A stretch of DNA of 64,000 nucleotides. It comes from Adineta steineri. Its lineage: Eukaryota; Rotifera; Eurotatoria; Adinetida; Adinetidae. The stretch's first letter is position 1, and every line of letters begins with the position of its first letter. The translations under genes were made by a program, and so were the position numbers. The stretch lies in the NCBI GenBank assembly GCA_905250115.1, contig CAJNOI010000087.1, positions 4,248 to 68,247 on the forward strand, in the 5' to 3' direction. The notes beneath the pieces were generated by a model. The model was not told the DNA's origin, ran no database searches, and worked only from the letters and a program-made list of their open reading frames with translations. Shown here piece by piece: positions 33,512-45,352 of the stretch.

Positions 33512-34322
33512 ATGAATATCTTTCGTCTATTAGGGGATTTTTCTCATTTGGGAGCTATCATTATTTTATTACTTAAAATTTGGAAAACACGTTCATGTGC
33601 TGGTAAAAAAAATTCATTTATTTTATTTATCATTAATTAAAATATTATAATTTTAAGGTGTATCTGGCAAGAGTGTTTTACTCTATGCTATTGTATTCAC
33701 ATGTCGTTATCTTGATTTATTTACTCATTATGTTAGTTTATATAATTCGGTTATGAAAATAATTTATCTTGTTTCAACATATTTTACATTGTATTTGATT
33801 TATCGTAAATTTAAAGCAACATATGATCGAAATCATGATACATTTCGTATTGAATTTTTAATTTTACCTTCAGCTGTTCTTGCTCTATTATGGAATCATG
33901 AATTTTCAGTCCTTGAAGTAAGATTTTTGAAACAAAATCTTTGTTCTTTTTTAAAACAAAAAATGTTTTTTGCCTTTAGGTTCTTTGGACATTTTCAATT
34001 TATCTTGAATCAGTTGCTATACTTCCTCAATTATTTATGGTTAGTAAAACTGGTGAAGCTGAAACAATTACAAGTCATTATTTATTTGCATTGGGTATCT
34101 ATCGATTTCTCTATATTCTTAATTGGATTTATCGTTATTATACGGAAAATTTTATTGATTGGATTTCAATTATATCCGGTATTGTTCAAACGGTTCTCTA
34201 TTGTGACTTTTTTTATCTTTACATAACAAAAGGTGAATAAGAAAAATCAATATTTGTTTTCTTCAAATGATTTTTTATTTCTTTTAGTTTTGAAAGGAAA
34301 AAAATTATCTTTGCCTGCATAA
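33512..34322 (+). CDS. KDELR: ER lumen protein-retaining (KDEL) receptor
   Basis: Four exons join in phase: 33512-33602, 33658-33917, 33980-34232 and 34288-34322, giving 212 residues, the usual length of animal KDEL receptors. The protein binds KDEL-type tails of escaped ER chaperones in the Golgi and returns them in COPI vesicles. Seven membrane helices can be followed. Family-typical stretches are [43 protein letters not shown]-like [67 protein letters not shown] and [11 protein letters not shown] at the C-terminus with the lysine signal. An AG lies directly before the ATG (atttaag|atg), so the start could also be a trans-splice acceptor. Confidence 0.97.
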
Positions 34323-34894
34323 AATCTCGTTTAAATATTGGCAACTTATCTTCATTTGACTTTATTTCTTCTTATATTCCTTTGGCTATTTTGTTTTGTT
34401 TGTTTTTTTGTTCAACACAACAATATTGTTATCAAGTGTCTTTGAAAAAGAAAAACTTAACTAGACACAGAAGTTTTGTTATTCTATGATCAAATCTTTT
34501 CATGTTCGTCTTTTTTTTCTATTCTATTATAAAAAAAAACACCATTTACATTCACTTCTTCTTCAGTTTTTGCTTTGTGCATGTTTACTTCCCTATTGTC
34601 TGTGTGTTTTACTTAGAAATAAATTTCACAAAAAAAACAAAAAGATAAGAGGAGAAAAAAAACTAAAAGCTATATCTAAGTAAATCGAAATTTTCCTTTC
34701 ATTACTTTGTCAATCTATTATTGTTTTGTACGCTCTTATTTCATTTCTTATTTCTGGGTTTCTTTGGGCTTTATCGTTTTTATTCAAATAGAGTATCTGC
34801 GCATCTTTTTTTTTCCTTTTTGTCATCATTATATTCATTATTAAAGTTAACAAAACTGAACATTATTTCATTCCATTTTACTTTGTTTTTACAG

Positions 34895-36050
34895 ATGTCT
34901 GAAATAGAAAATAAATCAAAAAAATCCCGTACAGGTTATTTAACATCACCAATAAATATAAATGCTGCTAATCATCTTTCATATTTATTTCAAGTGAGTT
35001 ATATAATAAAGAAATCATAATGATAAGATTGTAAGTCTAAATTAGACAGCACATACAGTTTTATTAACAACAGCGGATTTTAATTTGGTACGACATCTTG
35101 TTAAACAAATTCGTGTACATGCTCGAAAGAAACAAATTCGTTTGTGAGAAATCATTATTTAAAAAAAATTGTTCTTTTATTCAATCTATTAATAGACATC
35201 CAGAAATGAAACGTTTACTTTGTTCATGTTGTAATATGATTTTATTATCACCATTAACTGCGAATATTCGTTTTAGTATGTGTACAATTACGGGGATCTC
35301 GAGTAGTGGCGTAACCAGAAATTTAAGGATGATGGGACTCAGCCCCAAAACTGTTTATCCCATGTAAAAAAGACGTATAAAATCTGATTTTCATCGATTT
35401 TCATGAATTTTTCCAAAATAATCGATTTTAATCAGGGTTATCAATATTCTTGCATAAGTGAGTGAATATCGAGCTATATCGTACCTGAAAATATGATAAG
35501 AGTATCACAGATTGCTCTATTATTGTACTTACTATTTGTCGATACGAGGATTCTGAAAACAAATTCGGGAAGTCTGGCCAATAGTCGACAACCAGAAAAA
35601 AACGCGTTTTACTTCATTGTGATTAAAATCGATTTTTTGGGAAAGTTTAATCTGGAAATGTGGTAATTAATCAGATTTTCTTGATTTTTCTCAAAAAACC
35701 GATTTTAATCAGATTTTTTGTAGTTTTTTTACATGGGTATTCTTTTAGATTTTTTGATTGACAAGTTCAGTAACTAAAAAATCCCGGTGATGGGACTAAG
35801 CCCCATCTGGCCCCAGTGTAATTACGCCACTAATCTCGAGAGATGTGAATGTCATTCGCGTCTTTCGTATACCCTCAATTATAAATTTATTTTTTGTTAA
35901 GATAAACACAAAACAGGTATTATTGTAACATGTTCAACATGTGGTCGTTTTCGTCATTATCCTAAAGATAAATCTTGGGCAACAGAACATGGTGCTCATA
36001 CACCAAGCGATTGGCTTTTTAATAATTCTTCATTGGAAAAAAAGAATTAA
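34895..36050 (+). CDS. RPP21: RNase P/MRP protein subunit RPP21
   Basis: Four exons join in phase: 34895-34993, 35046-35143, 35196-35275 and 35917-36050, giving 136 residues. RPP21 (Rpr2/SNM1 family) is a zinc-binding protein of nuclear RNase P, which removes tRNA 5' leaders. Visible are the N-terminal helices (NAANHLSYLFQTAHTVLL, LVRHLVKQIRVHARKKQIRL) and the zinc ribbon with two cysteine pairs: MKRLLCSCCNMILLSPL and IIVTCSTCGRFRHYP. The third intron (35276-35916) holds a hAT-type MITE; its donor ttta|gtatgtgt lies 28 bp before the element and the reading frame rejoins exactly (A|GT ATT). The ATG is directly preceded by tttttacag. KDELR ends 572 bp upstream, and the next gene starts 21 bp after this stop. 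Confidence 0.93.
35304..35832. mobile_element. Non-autonomous hAT-like element in an RPP21 intron
   Basis: It begins tagtggcgtaaccagaaatt and ends gtgtaattacgccacta, giving an 11-bp terminal inverted repeat TAGTGGCGTAA. It is flanked by a perfect 8-bp target duplication atctcgag at 35296-35303 and 35833-35840, the length typical of hAT elements. Subterminal gggactcagcccc and gggactaagcccc form a second symmetric pair. No transposase frame is present. The clean duplication suggests a rather recent insertion. Confidence 0.92.
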
Positions 36051-36071
36051 ACCTTATTTTGTATATTCTAG
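36051..36071 (+). promoter_or_regulatory. 21-bp intercistronic gap with splice acceptor at the ATG
   Basis: Between the RPP21 stop and the CHCHD1 start are only 21 bases, ending ttgtatattctag directly before ATG. This is a good 3' splice site with no room for a promoter. Spliced-leader trans-splicing is known in bdelloid rotifers, so the simplest reading is a two-gene operon resolved by trans-splicing. Confidence 0.65.
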
Positions 36072-36722
36072 ATGGTTAAATTTGATCCTCATTTTCGTTT
36101 TTTAAAATACAAACCACCCAAAAATATACCTAGGTAATAGAATATAATATAACAGAAGATTTATATTTATATTCTTTAATTTAGAGCTATTATTTCACCT
36201 AACTATCGTCTTAATCAATTTCAATTTCGTCAAGCATTACCTGCACGATTACGTGATTATGTTCGAGGTGGTGGAATGACTGCATCAGGTTTACTTTTTT
36301 GTTTTTATTTATAGTAGGATTAATATAATTTTGTATTTTTAGAGTATACATGTGGTCCGTTAATGAATATTGTATGTATACTATTTCAAAAAGAAAACAA
36401 AATTATAATCAATTGTTTATTTAGATGTTAACTTGTTTACAAAAACATGAGTATGACAATTTTGGATGTGAGAAAGAAGTAGGCGACTTTTATGCCTGTG
36501 TCAATGAATTTCAGGTATGAAATAAATACAATATTTCTTTATTAAAAAAGAACTAAAACTTATTGATATGTTAAATAGGAAACGAATGCTGTTGAAAAAT
36601 CAAATCTTAAAGGTGGTGGTGATGCAGATAAGGTCGTAAAACAATTTGCAAAAAATCGTCAACCAGCTTGGCTTTCAAATAAACTTTTAAAATCCTTTCC
36701 TACATCATCATCTGTTGAATAA
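36072..36722 (+). CDS. CHCHD1: Mitochondrial ribosomal protein mS37 (CHCHD1-like)
   Basis: Five exons join in phase: 36072-36133, 36185-36288, 36343-36371, 36425-36514 and 36579-36722, giving 142 residues. mS37 is a small-subunit mitoribosome protein with a CHCH fold formed by two disulfides. Both CX9C motifs are exact: C-GPLMNIMLT-C and C-EKEVGDFYA-C. The tail AWLSNKLLKSFP matches the conserved LPNKLNKLLQRFP region of the family, and the basic N-terminus (FRFLKYKPPKNIPR) suits rRNA contact. A poly(A) signal AATAAA is at 36766-36771. It is probably transcribed together with RPP21. Confidence 0.88.
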
Positions 36723-39444
36723 AATATAGTTTTTTTTCATATTTTGTATTTTGTTAGCATATTACAATAAAAGTTTATGAAATTGATCTGTCCACTCATC
36801 TGGGCTAAGTCAGAAAAATGCAAAATTTGTGCTCTCATCTTGTAATTTTTAAGGTACTAGAAGGATGAAATAAACAATAATAAAAACATGGCCATTTTTA
36901 AAACGTAATTCCGTCACAGAAAACATGATTCCGTCAAGCTTGAATAGGTCGAAATATAAATATTTTGTATTTATATATTTCAAGTACGATAAAAATTAAT
37001 TATTTCATAACTTTTCTTTTTATCGGAAGTAATGACTTTTTTTTCTATTTACATATGTCATGAATTACTTTTATACATACATCTATATGTAAGTACATTG
37101 ATGTGACAATAATCAATATTTGTTACATTAGAGAATTTTTTTTCATTCATTGGGGTAATAAAAAGACGGTTGGTCTTCTCTTAAGTATTTATTATAAATA
37201 TATAAACATCACGACATATTTACATATAATCTTTTATGCTAAAGTGTTATGAGAATGAAAAGAAAGAGTATTTGTATATATATCTATATTCAATACCTTG
37301 CCTTCTCTCTCACTTTTTTGTTCTTTATAAAATTTTGAGATGCCTCTCGTTCTTGTTATTTTGTATCTATAAATATTAAACTATTTTCATTACGTGTATC
37401 AAAAAATCTTTACCCGTATTCTCTTTTTTGAGAATATATTTTCCGTTCAGGTAAGTCATGCATACTAATATACGTTTGTATCAGATCTAGTTCCTTTCAT
37501 GTATAATTGATATCAATAGATCTAATAAAAGAATGTTTTTCCTGTCGTAGATAGTATATAGAACGTTTTGATACAATAGCATGTGCAATTGATTCCTGTT
37601 TTTTCGCTATGTTAATGTAAAATGTCAAGGACTAACTATATACACACTAGGCATGACAAAAGTGAATGATGATCCATTGAATGAATTTTTTTTTCTTGTT
37701 CTTAGAAATGACAAACTCGAGATAGTCATTGAATAGAAACTACTCAGATAAATTTTGTCATCTCTAAGTAGAAGATGCGATAGAAGCACAAGAAAAAAAA
37801 GAAGAAGAAGAAGAAGAAAAAAAATGATAAAAAGAAAGAGAAAAGAAAAGACGATGTTGGAAGATGTTTCTTCGTTCGTCAGCAATTCATAGTGTATTTC
37901 TTGAGTTGACAGACTCGAAAAATGCCTTATCCATGTCATTTTCAGCGATCAGATACTCGTTTATTATGACTGTGTCGCATGTATGAGAGACATAAACACT
38001 AGTGACAATCGTCAGATTATGGCTTCTTATACAAATAAACTTTTTTTTTATTTGTCTATCATTAAATATAAGAAGACTAGTGAGTAAAAGTATTCATTAT
38101 GTATACATCATTTTTTTCCCTTCGTTGACTGCTTGAAGAAAATATTGATAAGTAATAGTTTATTATTGTGACTATTACTCTCAAAGAGATATATATATAT
38201 AGTCTTATTTCATAGCACAAGGTTACTTCTTTTTTTTTTAACAAATTATATTCTATCATGTTCTGTTCTTATCTAAGAAACTAAAAATAGTAGTACTATG
38301 TTCTTTTATTATATTAAATAAAACATAAGTAGGAAATTTGTAGTAAGATTCTTGTAGAAATTAATTGCTCTTTCTTTTGAAGATAAAAATTGTTTTCTTA
38401 TCATGCTAATTAAAGTTAATTTAATCATTATAGTTAATAGTACCTTTTAGTAGATTATTTTGTGCGACACTTCTGTTTTTAATGAGTATAATTGTATATG
38501 ACATATATAACATTACATACAGTCTTGGGAATTTCATGTGTTAATAGTTGTAATAAGGCATTAGTATACTGTTGTTTTTATGTCCTTGTTCTTTTGTCTT
38601 TCGCACACATATTAAAATAATATTTTCGTCATTATGAAGAATTTTTTAGAATAACAGAATAACACAGATGACGCGTAATCAATTAATAACGAAATAAGTC
38701 GCTAGTATTTATCTTTATATTACTAAGATGAATGATATTAGTTGGGAAAGAATCTGAAACACAGATAGAAGTCGACAACATTAATCCGATGATTAGATTT
38801 AGCAGCAGTTAATCTATCATCACGAATACTTTAATTATTGATCTAAACGATTCATTGGAATCACGTACGTTTCTATTATGAAGTAAGATATACAATTCAT
38901 TATGTAAAAATACTTGCTATTATTATTATTATTAAAAAAAAACTATTTACCGAATGCTGAGGGTTGAATATCAGTCTAGACTGAACTGATCTCAAATTTA
39001 CTAGTATTAATTATGTCATCAACCACTTGAAATTAAGTATTGTCACAATAAATAATATACAGTTATTATTCAATGTTGATATAATAATGCATTCTGTCAC
39101 GTTTTAATTAGTTAAATATAGTATCAACGTTGCGGTTATAATACTTCGAGCAAAAAAAAAAGATTATATTTTAATTCCTCTACCATAGGAGTGTGAAAAG
39201 TATTTTTCTTTCGTTGTGTCCGCATACCTTACGAACAGTATGAATAAGAAGAAGACGACGAAGTGTTTTTTTTCACTCTGAAGAATTATATTGCACATTT
39301 CAATTTTCTTCAAGCCATGAATTCTGTTGTTTTGAAAATTTCTTCTTTTTTTTGTTTGAAAATTTTAATATGTAGATGAACTTTATCGTTTAGAATAAAT
39401 GACAATAATGCAAATAAATTATGAATATTAATCGATAATTATTA
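36723..39444. other. AT-rich intergenic region
   Basis: No gene is recognised. There are simple-sequence runs, including a gaa-rich stretch at about 37797-37820. Open frames here have no recognisable domain. Confidence 0.5.
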
Positions 39445-41455
39445 ATGACGCGCTCGACTAGTCGAGCCGGGCATCAGCCAAATCTATGGCTTTTGTTTAT
39501 TTTACGTTTAAGAAAATGGTTTCAACTGCGATATTTATTAACTATTTTAATATGTCTTATTCTTTTAACATATTTACGTCTTATAAATCATGCACCTTCT
39601 GATCAATTATTGTTTGATAATTTAAAACCTGTTGTTGAAGAAGAGAAAAATTATCTCGATAATGCTAATTCAAATAAATGCGATTTTAAAGAAATTGAAT
39701 ACTTACTTCGTTATACTTCTTTAAAAAATTCTAAAAATGATAGTCGTCCACGACCAACAATTGAACGATTACATACACTTTTTCAAATTCTTATTTCTTC
39801 TGAAGATAAATATCGTGAAATATTTAAATATTTAAACATATTTCGTTTTTCTGATATACATAATACATTACGTCCATATGCCAATAATACTGAACGTTTA
39901 TATGATATTTATTGTATGTTTCAACGTTATATTACTATATCAGATAATGGTCATATTGATATAGCACCAAGTTTTATCCAATATTTAAAACAAGTTTCAA
40001 GTTATTTATCAGATGGTTATAATAGTCAACATTTACAATGGAATAAAACTTCTATAAATGATATTCAAAAGCCAGTTGTTATTCTTGCAGCTAATACACA
40101 TTTTTATCCTATGTTACAAGCATCAATGCGTACAATTAATCAATATTTGAAAGACTATAAAGTTGTTATATATGATCTTGGATTAAGTTCAATTCAATTG
40201 AATATGGTAAGTTTTAACTAATGAGTATATTCAACTCTGAAAATTGTATGATATAAGTATAAATTTTGACGAAAAGAAGTTAGAAAGAACTATTTCATTT
40301 ATAACATTGTAAACTATAGAATAGAAGATTGTTCTTAGTGTTATTTGAAATCTCAATATCGTTACAACTACGATCTGTTTGTTATCGTTGTATATATGGT
40401 GGTGTCCGAACTGAATATAAAAAGATTTTTCTATTAGGCAAATCGAATTAGTAGCTGTAGGTTAAAATTTATCGAAGAAAAATGTCAAATCTAATGGAAC
40501 GCGAGAGAACAATGAATTTTATGATTTATTGCAGATTATTATAAAAATCTCGATTATGTCTTTTCAATTAATATAGAGCGAGTAAATTGAGTACTTAACA
40601 TGAAGTTCTAACTTCTCTTATTGATTTCCGGAGATTTGAAAGCTAAATAGGACTCTTAAGAGTGCTCGATAAAAAAAATCTTTCTTTTTTTTCTTAATAA
40701 ATTGTCATTGATTGTTGTTTCTAAGTTTCTGATTTATTTTAGACTCAAGAAAATTGTGATCGTTGTGTAATTATTAAATTTCCATTTCATGTAGTTGAAA
40801 CTGTTGCTCCTCATGTTCGAATGTTAGGTAGTTTTGCTTGGAAACCAATTGTAATTCAGGTAGAAGTTTTATATTTAATAAAATTTAAATATAAAAAAAC
40901 TTCTATGTCTAGGATGCTCTACGACGGTTTGGTTCGATTATTTACGGTGATACTTCTGTTCGATATAAAACATCAAATTTCAATCGATTACTTATTGATA
41001 ATTTAATACGTGGTTTTTCCTGTCGTGAATTACCCTCACATTATGTATCATGTTACACTTTAAGTAAAACATTTACATGGTTTAATGATACATTTAAGAC
41101 ATTCGAAGATATTTATATTGCTGAAGCTGGTTTTCTTGCTGTAACAGATAACTTTTTATCAAGACTAATTCTTAAAACATGGGTAACATGTGCACTTGAT
41201 TCCGATTGTATAGCACCAATAAAATCGAAAACTGAATGTAAACGTCTAACTGTTCAAGCAAATGTGCATCGTTATGATCAATCAGCAATGGTAATTGTAC
41301 TATCATATTATTTTTTTCCAAGTTCACGTCATAATGATAAGAGTGAACCAGCTCCGTATGATATGTATTCATCAATACAAGCAAGCATCGCTGACGTTCG
41401 ACGTGCCGAAGGTGATCCGAATTATTTTACAACAAAAAAAAATCTGAATCAATAA
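39445..41455 (+). CDS. Type II membrane glycosyltransferase-like protein (DUF1647-like)
   Basis: Three exons join in phase: 39445-40206, 40743-40859 and 40913-41455, giving about 473 residues. A short basic cytosolic tail is followed by one membrane helix at about 31-46 (YLLTILICLILLTYLRLI), the arrangement of Golgi glycosyltransferases. The lumenal part contains KPVVILAANTHFYPMLQASM, KVVIYDLGLSSIQLNM, HVRMLGSFAWKPIVIQDALR, FGSIIYGDTSVRY and VTCALDSDCIAP. The G-x-Y/F-A-W-K-P-I-V-I-Q-DAL block and the following D-S-R-like strand are typical of the DUF1647/galactosyltransferase-like proteins of nematodes and other invertebrates. The strict DxD metal site is not seen; YGDTS could take its place. 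Substrate unknown. Family assignment is from remembered motifs. Confidence 0.78.
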
Positions 41456-43043
41456 CTGAACAGTTGAAAAGTTGTTAAAAAAAATACAGTAAAATTAAAT
41501 TATTGTAGCATCACTGTGATAATATACCATAGGAGAAGTTTGTTTTGTTATTTTTTTTAATTTATTAATAATAAAAAATTTAAATATGATAGATTCAATT
41601 TCTTTGATAATTTAATATTATTTCCAAAATTTTGTTATACAACTTCGTCGAACGTTCAAAAAAACATTTACTTATTTATTCGCTTGAGAGAAACCTTCTA
41701 TTGATACTCTTCTCTCCTTTTACATAATAACATCGTTTCTAGCTACTAGAAAAAAGAATTGATCCGTTATAAACATAACAACTTATATGAAAATGATATC
41801 TCAAGTGTATTTGCATGATCGGATTACAAAAAAAACATAATTCATTATAGTTTTTTTATCATTTATATTTATTCTTTATAATTCGATTTTATGTTTTTAT
41901 TTGTTTTTCCAACAAGCAGTTATTCATGATGAATACTCTTCTTATATTGATAGAAAAGTCAAAAATTGGTCTGTCTCACAAGATGTAACATGAGAACATC
42001 GTTCGTTTCATAGTAGAAAAATTCTCACGTTAAAAGTAAATAAAAAGATATATTCTACGTATTTACAATGTAACCTCCTGAGATTTTAAAAATAGCACGG
42101 CATAATATCTTTGATACTATCCCTAAAGTAGCTATGTGCATATAAAAGAAAGCAAATGTAATCTTCGAAAGAATAGCGTTCGATGCACTTCATATTTTAT
42201 TCATTAAATCTAAATCAATCCTTGAATAATTAATCACAAATGAAAAGAGGATGTGTGAATGAAGCAGAAATTAGATCAATATAAGTACAAATACTTTTAA
42301 ATGCATCGTCAAACCTGATTTTGATTAGTACGTATTTTCGTAGTTTAATGGCATTTACAACACAGACAAATCGGAGATAATACGTAGTACTATTAAACCA
42401 ATACAATCTATATTTTTGTCACTGATAATAAATAACAAAAGGTGGATAATATAAAAACTTATTCGTGTGTGCAATGTTTCTACTAAAGCATTGCAAATAG
42501 TTAGTGGTTATTGACAGGTGAAAACAGTATTTTGACTTTTCATGTGTTGATAAAGATCGAATACGTGTTTAAATAAGGTAAAACATGGCAAGGTCATTCA
42601 AACTATATAAATTAACATTTTAAAAACCTAAAATTATTCGATAGAAGCAAACGAATCGTTTTAGGTAACATTAGTTAAGTAAAAAGTACGAAAAGTAACA
42701 TGTATTGTACTACGTATCCAATAATTAGAATTAAGGTCTTTAGCTTATTTTTGTTGCACTTGTTTGACTATGAAAAATATCAGGTCTTTCCAAACCGATT
42801 GTAAGTAATATAACTAAACCACTCTTTGAACAATTAATAATACTTTACAAATTTCACCGTGGTGACTATCCAAAAGCAGGTATTCATCATCACATACTAA
42901 ACTTGGAATATTTTATGATAATTCTAATGATCTAAGTTAAAGGATAATTAAAAAATTTTTCAAAAGTAAAGTTTCTTATTCTAAAACAAGAGTATATGAT
43001 TTTCTTTCATTTTTATAGAGAAATCGATTCTTTTGTTTTTATT
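41456..43043. other. AT-rich intergenic region
   Basis: 3' regions of two converging genes. No gene, repeat or RNA is recognised. Confidence 0.5.
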
Positions 43044-43929
43044 TTAAAATAATAATAAGAGTAGTAGTATTTGTAATACCGATTGAACAAAAAAATAAGA
43101 AAGATAAAATATAGGTGAACTAGAATTTGGTTGAACTACACCTATTTTACAACGTGCATCCGTTGACTGACGTGTACATCCATCAACACCACCTGGACAA
43201 TTAAAATTTATTTGTGATTGAAGATAATGTTCAAGTTGTTGAAATTGATTTTGGACATCTTGTTGTGGACATTTATCTAATCGTGATTTTAAACAACGAA
43301 AATAAGTTGTTGCTTGTTGACACCAACCACGTTTATTCATAGTATTCCATGATGGATTAAATTTAACATTAATCATCAATGGTTGACATAGATCATTGAT
43401 TGCTTTTACTTGACATATATCATTGGGTCCTGATGCTTGAATAGTCAATGTATCAGAAATACCAGTTTTTGCCGGTACATTATCTCGATTATGTGAACCA
43501 CCGCTACGAACTGAATCACCTGCTTCAGGTTGTTTAGGAGAATCCCAGACGATATTAAATTTATAATCTTCTATTTTATCACTACAAAATGCTAGAAGAT
43601 CATCGACACGTTTTCGAATACCTAAAAACAATATAAAAAAAATTCTCAATCTAAATTCTATATAGAGAAGAAAACAAATCCTTACCTTTCATAATGGATT
43701 CCATTGCCATTTCATATTTTTCTTTATTTTCACAACCACGATATTTTTTATGAACACATTCGAAATAAACTCGTGATGCTATACAATATTTAATTGGATC
43801 TGTTTCACGATCTTCTTTTTCCGGCTTTTGACCACATGCACGTGAACCCATTACATCACATGCATTTATATTCGATAACATGATAATTATTAAAATAAAG
43901 GAAAAACTCATTAAATAATAGTACTTCAT
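43044..43929 (-). CDS. Secreted Cys-rich GPI-anchor-type protein with two RGM-like modules
   Basis: Two exons, 43929-43686 and 43621-43044, join in phase to give 273 residues. A signal peptide (MSFSFILIIIMLSNINA) is followed by module 1 (CDVMGSRAC, YCIASRVYFECVHKKYRGC, ending LLAFC) and, after a polar linker, module 2 (CQVKAINDLC, WCQQATTYFRCLKSRLDKC, ending NFNC). Both have the spacing C-x(n)-C-x6-YF-x-C-x6-C-x(n)-C. This resembles the N-terminal cysteine-rich helical domain of repulsive guidance molecules (ALRSYALCTRRTARTC pattern). A last hydrophobic segment (IFYLSYFFVQSVLQILLLL) ends the protein and suggests GPI attachment, as in RGMs. The von Willebrand D-like part of true RGMs is absent. 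RGM relation is inferred; the secreted, anchored nature is well supported. Confidence 0.7.
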
Positions 43930-44354
43930 CTTGTCTCATTGAAATATCAAATGATTATATGCAAAAAAGAAAGGCATTAATGTTTCACGATGTGTTCTTG
44001 TCACCTTTTTCGTTCAATAAAAGATTATAGTAGATGCGCGTTGTTAGCAGTTTTAAATAATCAAGAAAGAACAAGAAAGCTCATACACGTACGAACTATG
44101 AAAATTTCTTTTCTTTTTGTTTTTTTTTGATTTTTTTTTTCGTTATACGATCGATAGTTGTTGCATCAACGAAAAATACCAATAAACTTCTGTACGGGTA
44201 ATCGTTGACATTTTCTCATTAAACAAACAACAAGAGCTTTATTGAACGATAGTTATAAAAGAGAGAGAGAGAACAAATATTTATTCAATAACAAAACTGA
44301 TGACCCACACGGTTATAATCAAACAAAAAATTATATCTATTACGTAGTTTCACA

Positions 44355-45231
44355 TCAAGATGTTTCAATCCACCATGATTTTAGTCCTAAACCTGGTTCA
44401 GATATTGAACCGATAATTGTATAAGGTACTTTTTTATCATCATCATTTCCAGTATTCTGTGCTACTGATCCACCATTATTTGGCATTTCTTTTGGTGCTG
44501 TATCTTCAAAAATTTCTTGTACAACTCGAAATCTAAGAGAAATATTTTAATATGAAAAAATTTCTTTTAATTTTATCTTACCGAATTTCTTCACCAATAT
44601 CCATTACAAGATCATGTGTTTCATCATCAGTTTCATATTGCCATGCCCATGTTTGCTCAGCTTCTATGAATCGAGATGGATGTTGAAGTTTAGTCGATGG
44701 AATGAGAATATCATCAAAAAAGCCTATTTAATAAATATTTTTGATAGAAATATTACATTTTGTTTTCTTTTCGTTTTTACCTAAAGTTACAGTAATACCA
44801 TCTTTACTTGATGATCGAATTTTACCTTTAAAAATAAAGATAAACATGAAGATTATTTCTTACATCTCTACTAACTATGAAACACATAGATAAATCAGCT
44901 GCTCCTGACTTTTACTCTATGTTGTCAATGTCATCACTATGAAATTCATGTTAAAGAAATAAAAATTCTTACCAACAAGAATCTCATCAATATTTGGACG
45001 AAAAACAACATAACGAAATTTAACTTTAATATGAAAATTAGCATCTGATGGTAATAGAATACAATCACCCATGGATAAAATATCATACAAACAAATACAT
45101 AATCCTAATTCTTGAAAAATTGTATTGGCTAATTTACGATCGAGTTCTTCAGCTACAATCATACTCAATTGTTCATTGAATAAATGTGGTGCAATAGAAA
45201 CTGTATCGTCTAATGTAGCAACAACAAACAT
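44355..45231 (-). CDS. POLR3H: RNA polymerase III subunit RPC8 (POLR3H/RPC25)
   Basis: Four exons join in phase: 45231-44973, 44825-44781, 44723-44582 and 44532-44355, giving 207 residues against 204 in human. The protein is the RPB7-like stalk subunit of RNA polymerase III and works in transcription initiation with RPC9. The SHS2-like N-terminal half ([56 protein letters not shown]) and the OB-fold half ([67 protein letters not shown]) match the family throughout. A 3' splice site (catcttctag) lies four bases before the ATG, and the STOML2 stop is only 121 bp upstream, so it is a candidate downstream operon gene. Confidence 0.97.
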
Positions 45232-45352
45232 TCTTTCTAGAAGATGATTTTTAGAAATAAAATTATATTTTAAAAAAAAAAGGTTTTATTTTTTGAAACA
45301 TATTTGATTCTTGTTTATTTGTTTCTTAAAAAAAAAATTTTCTAATAGTAAT
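45232..45352 (-). promoter_or_regulatory. 121-bp gap STOML2 to POLR3H with AATAAA and splice acceptor
   Basis: On the minus strand this gap reads AATAAA followed by a run of T, then cttctag just before the POLR3H start. A poly(A) signal, pyrimidine tract and 3' splice site in this order are what an operon junction with trans-splicing looks like. A very short promoter cannot be excluded. Confidence 0.55.

Noticed and set aside
35276..35916. RPP21 disrupted by a transposon
   Set aside because: A good donor (gtatgtgt) before the element and an acceptor after it restore the frame exactly, so the element is intronic.
37797..37820. Polypurine gaa run as a regulatory or structural element
   Set aside because: A simple microsatellite with nothing else around it to support a role.
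44242..44424. Plus-strand 60-codon frame
   Set aside because: It largely overlaps, in antisense, the last exon of POLR3H, which is conserved.
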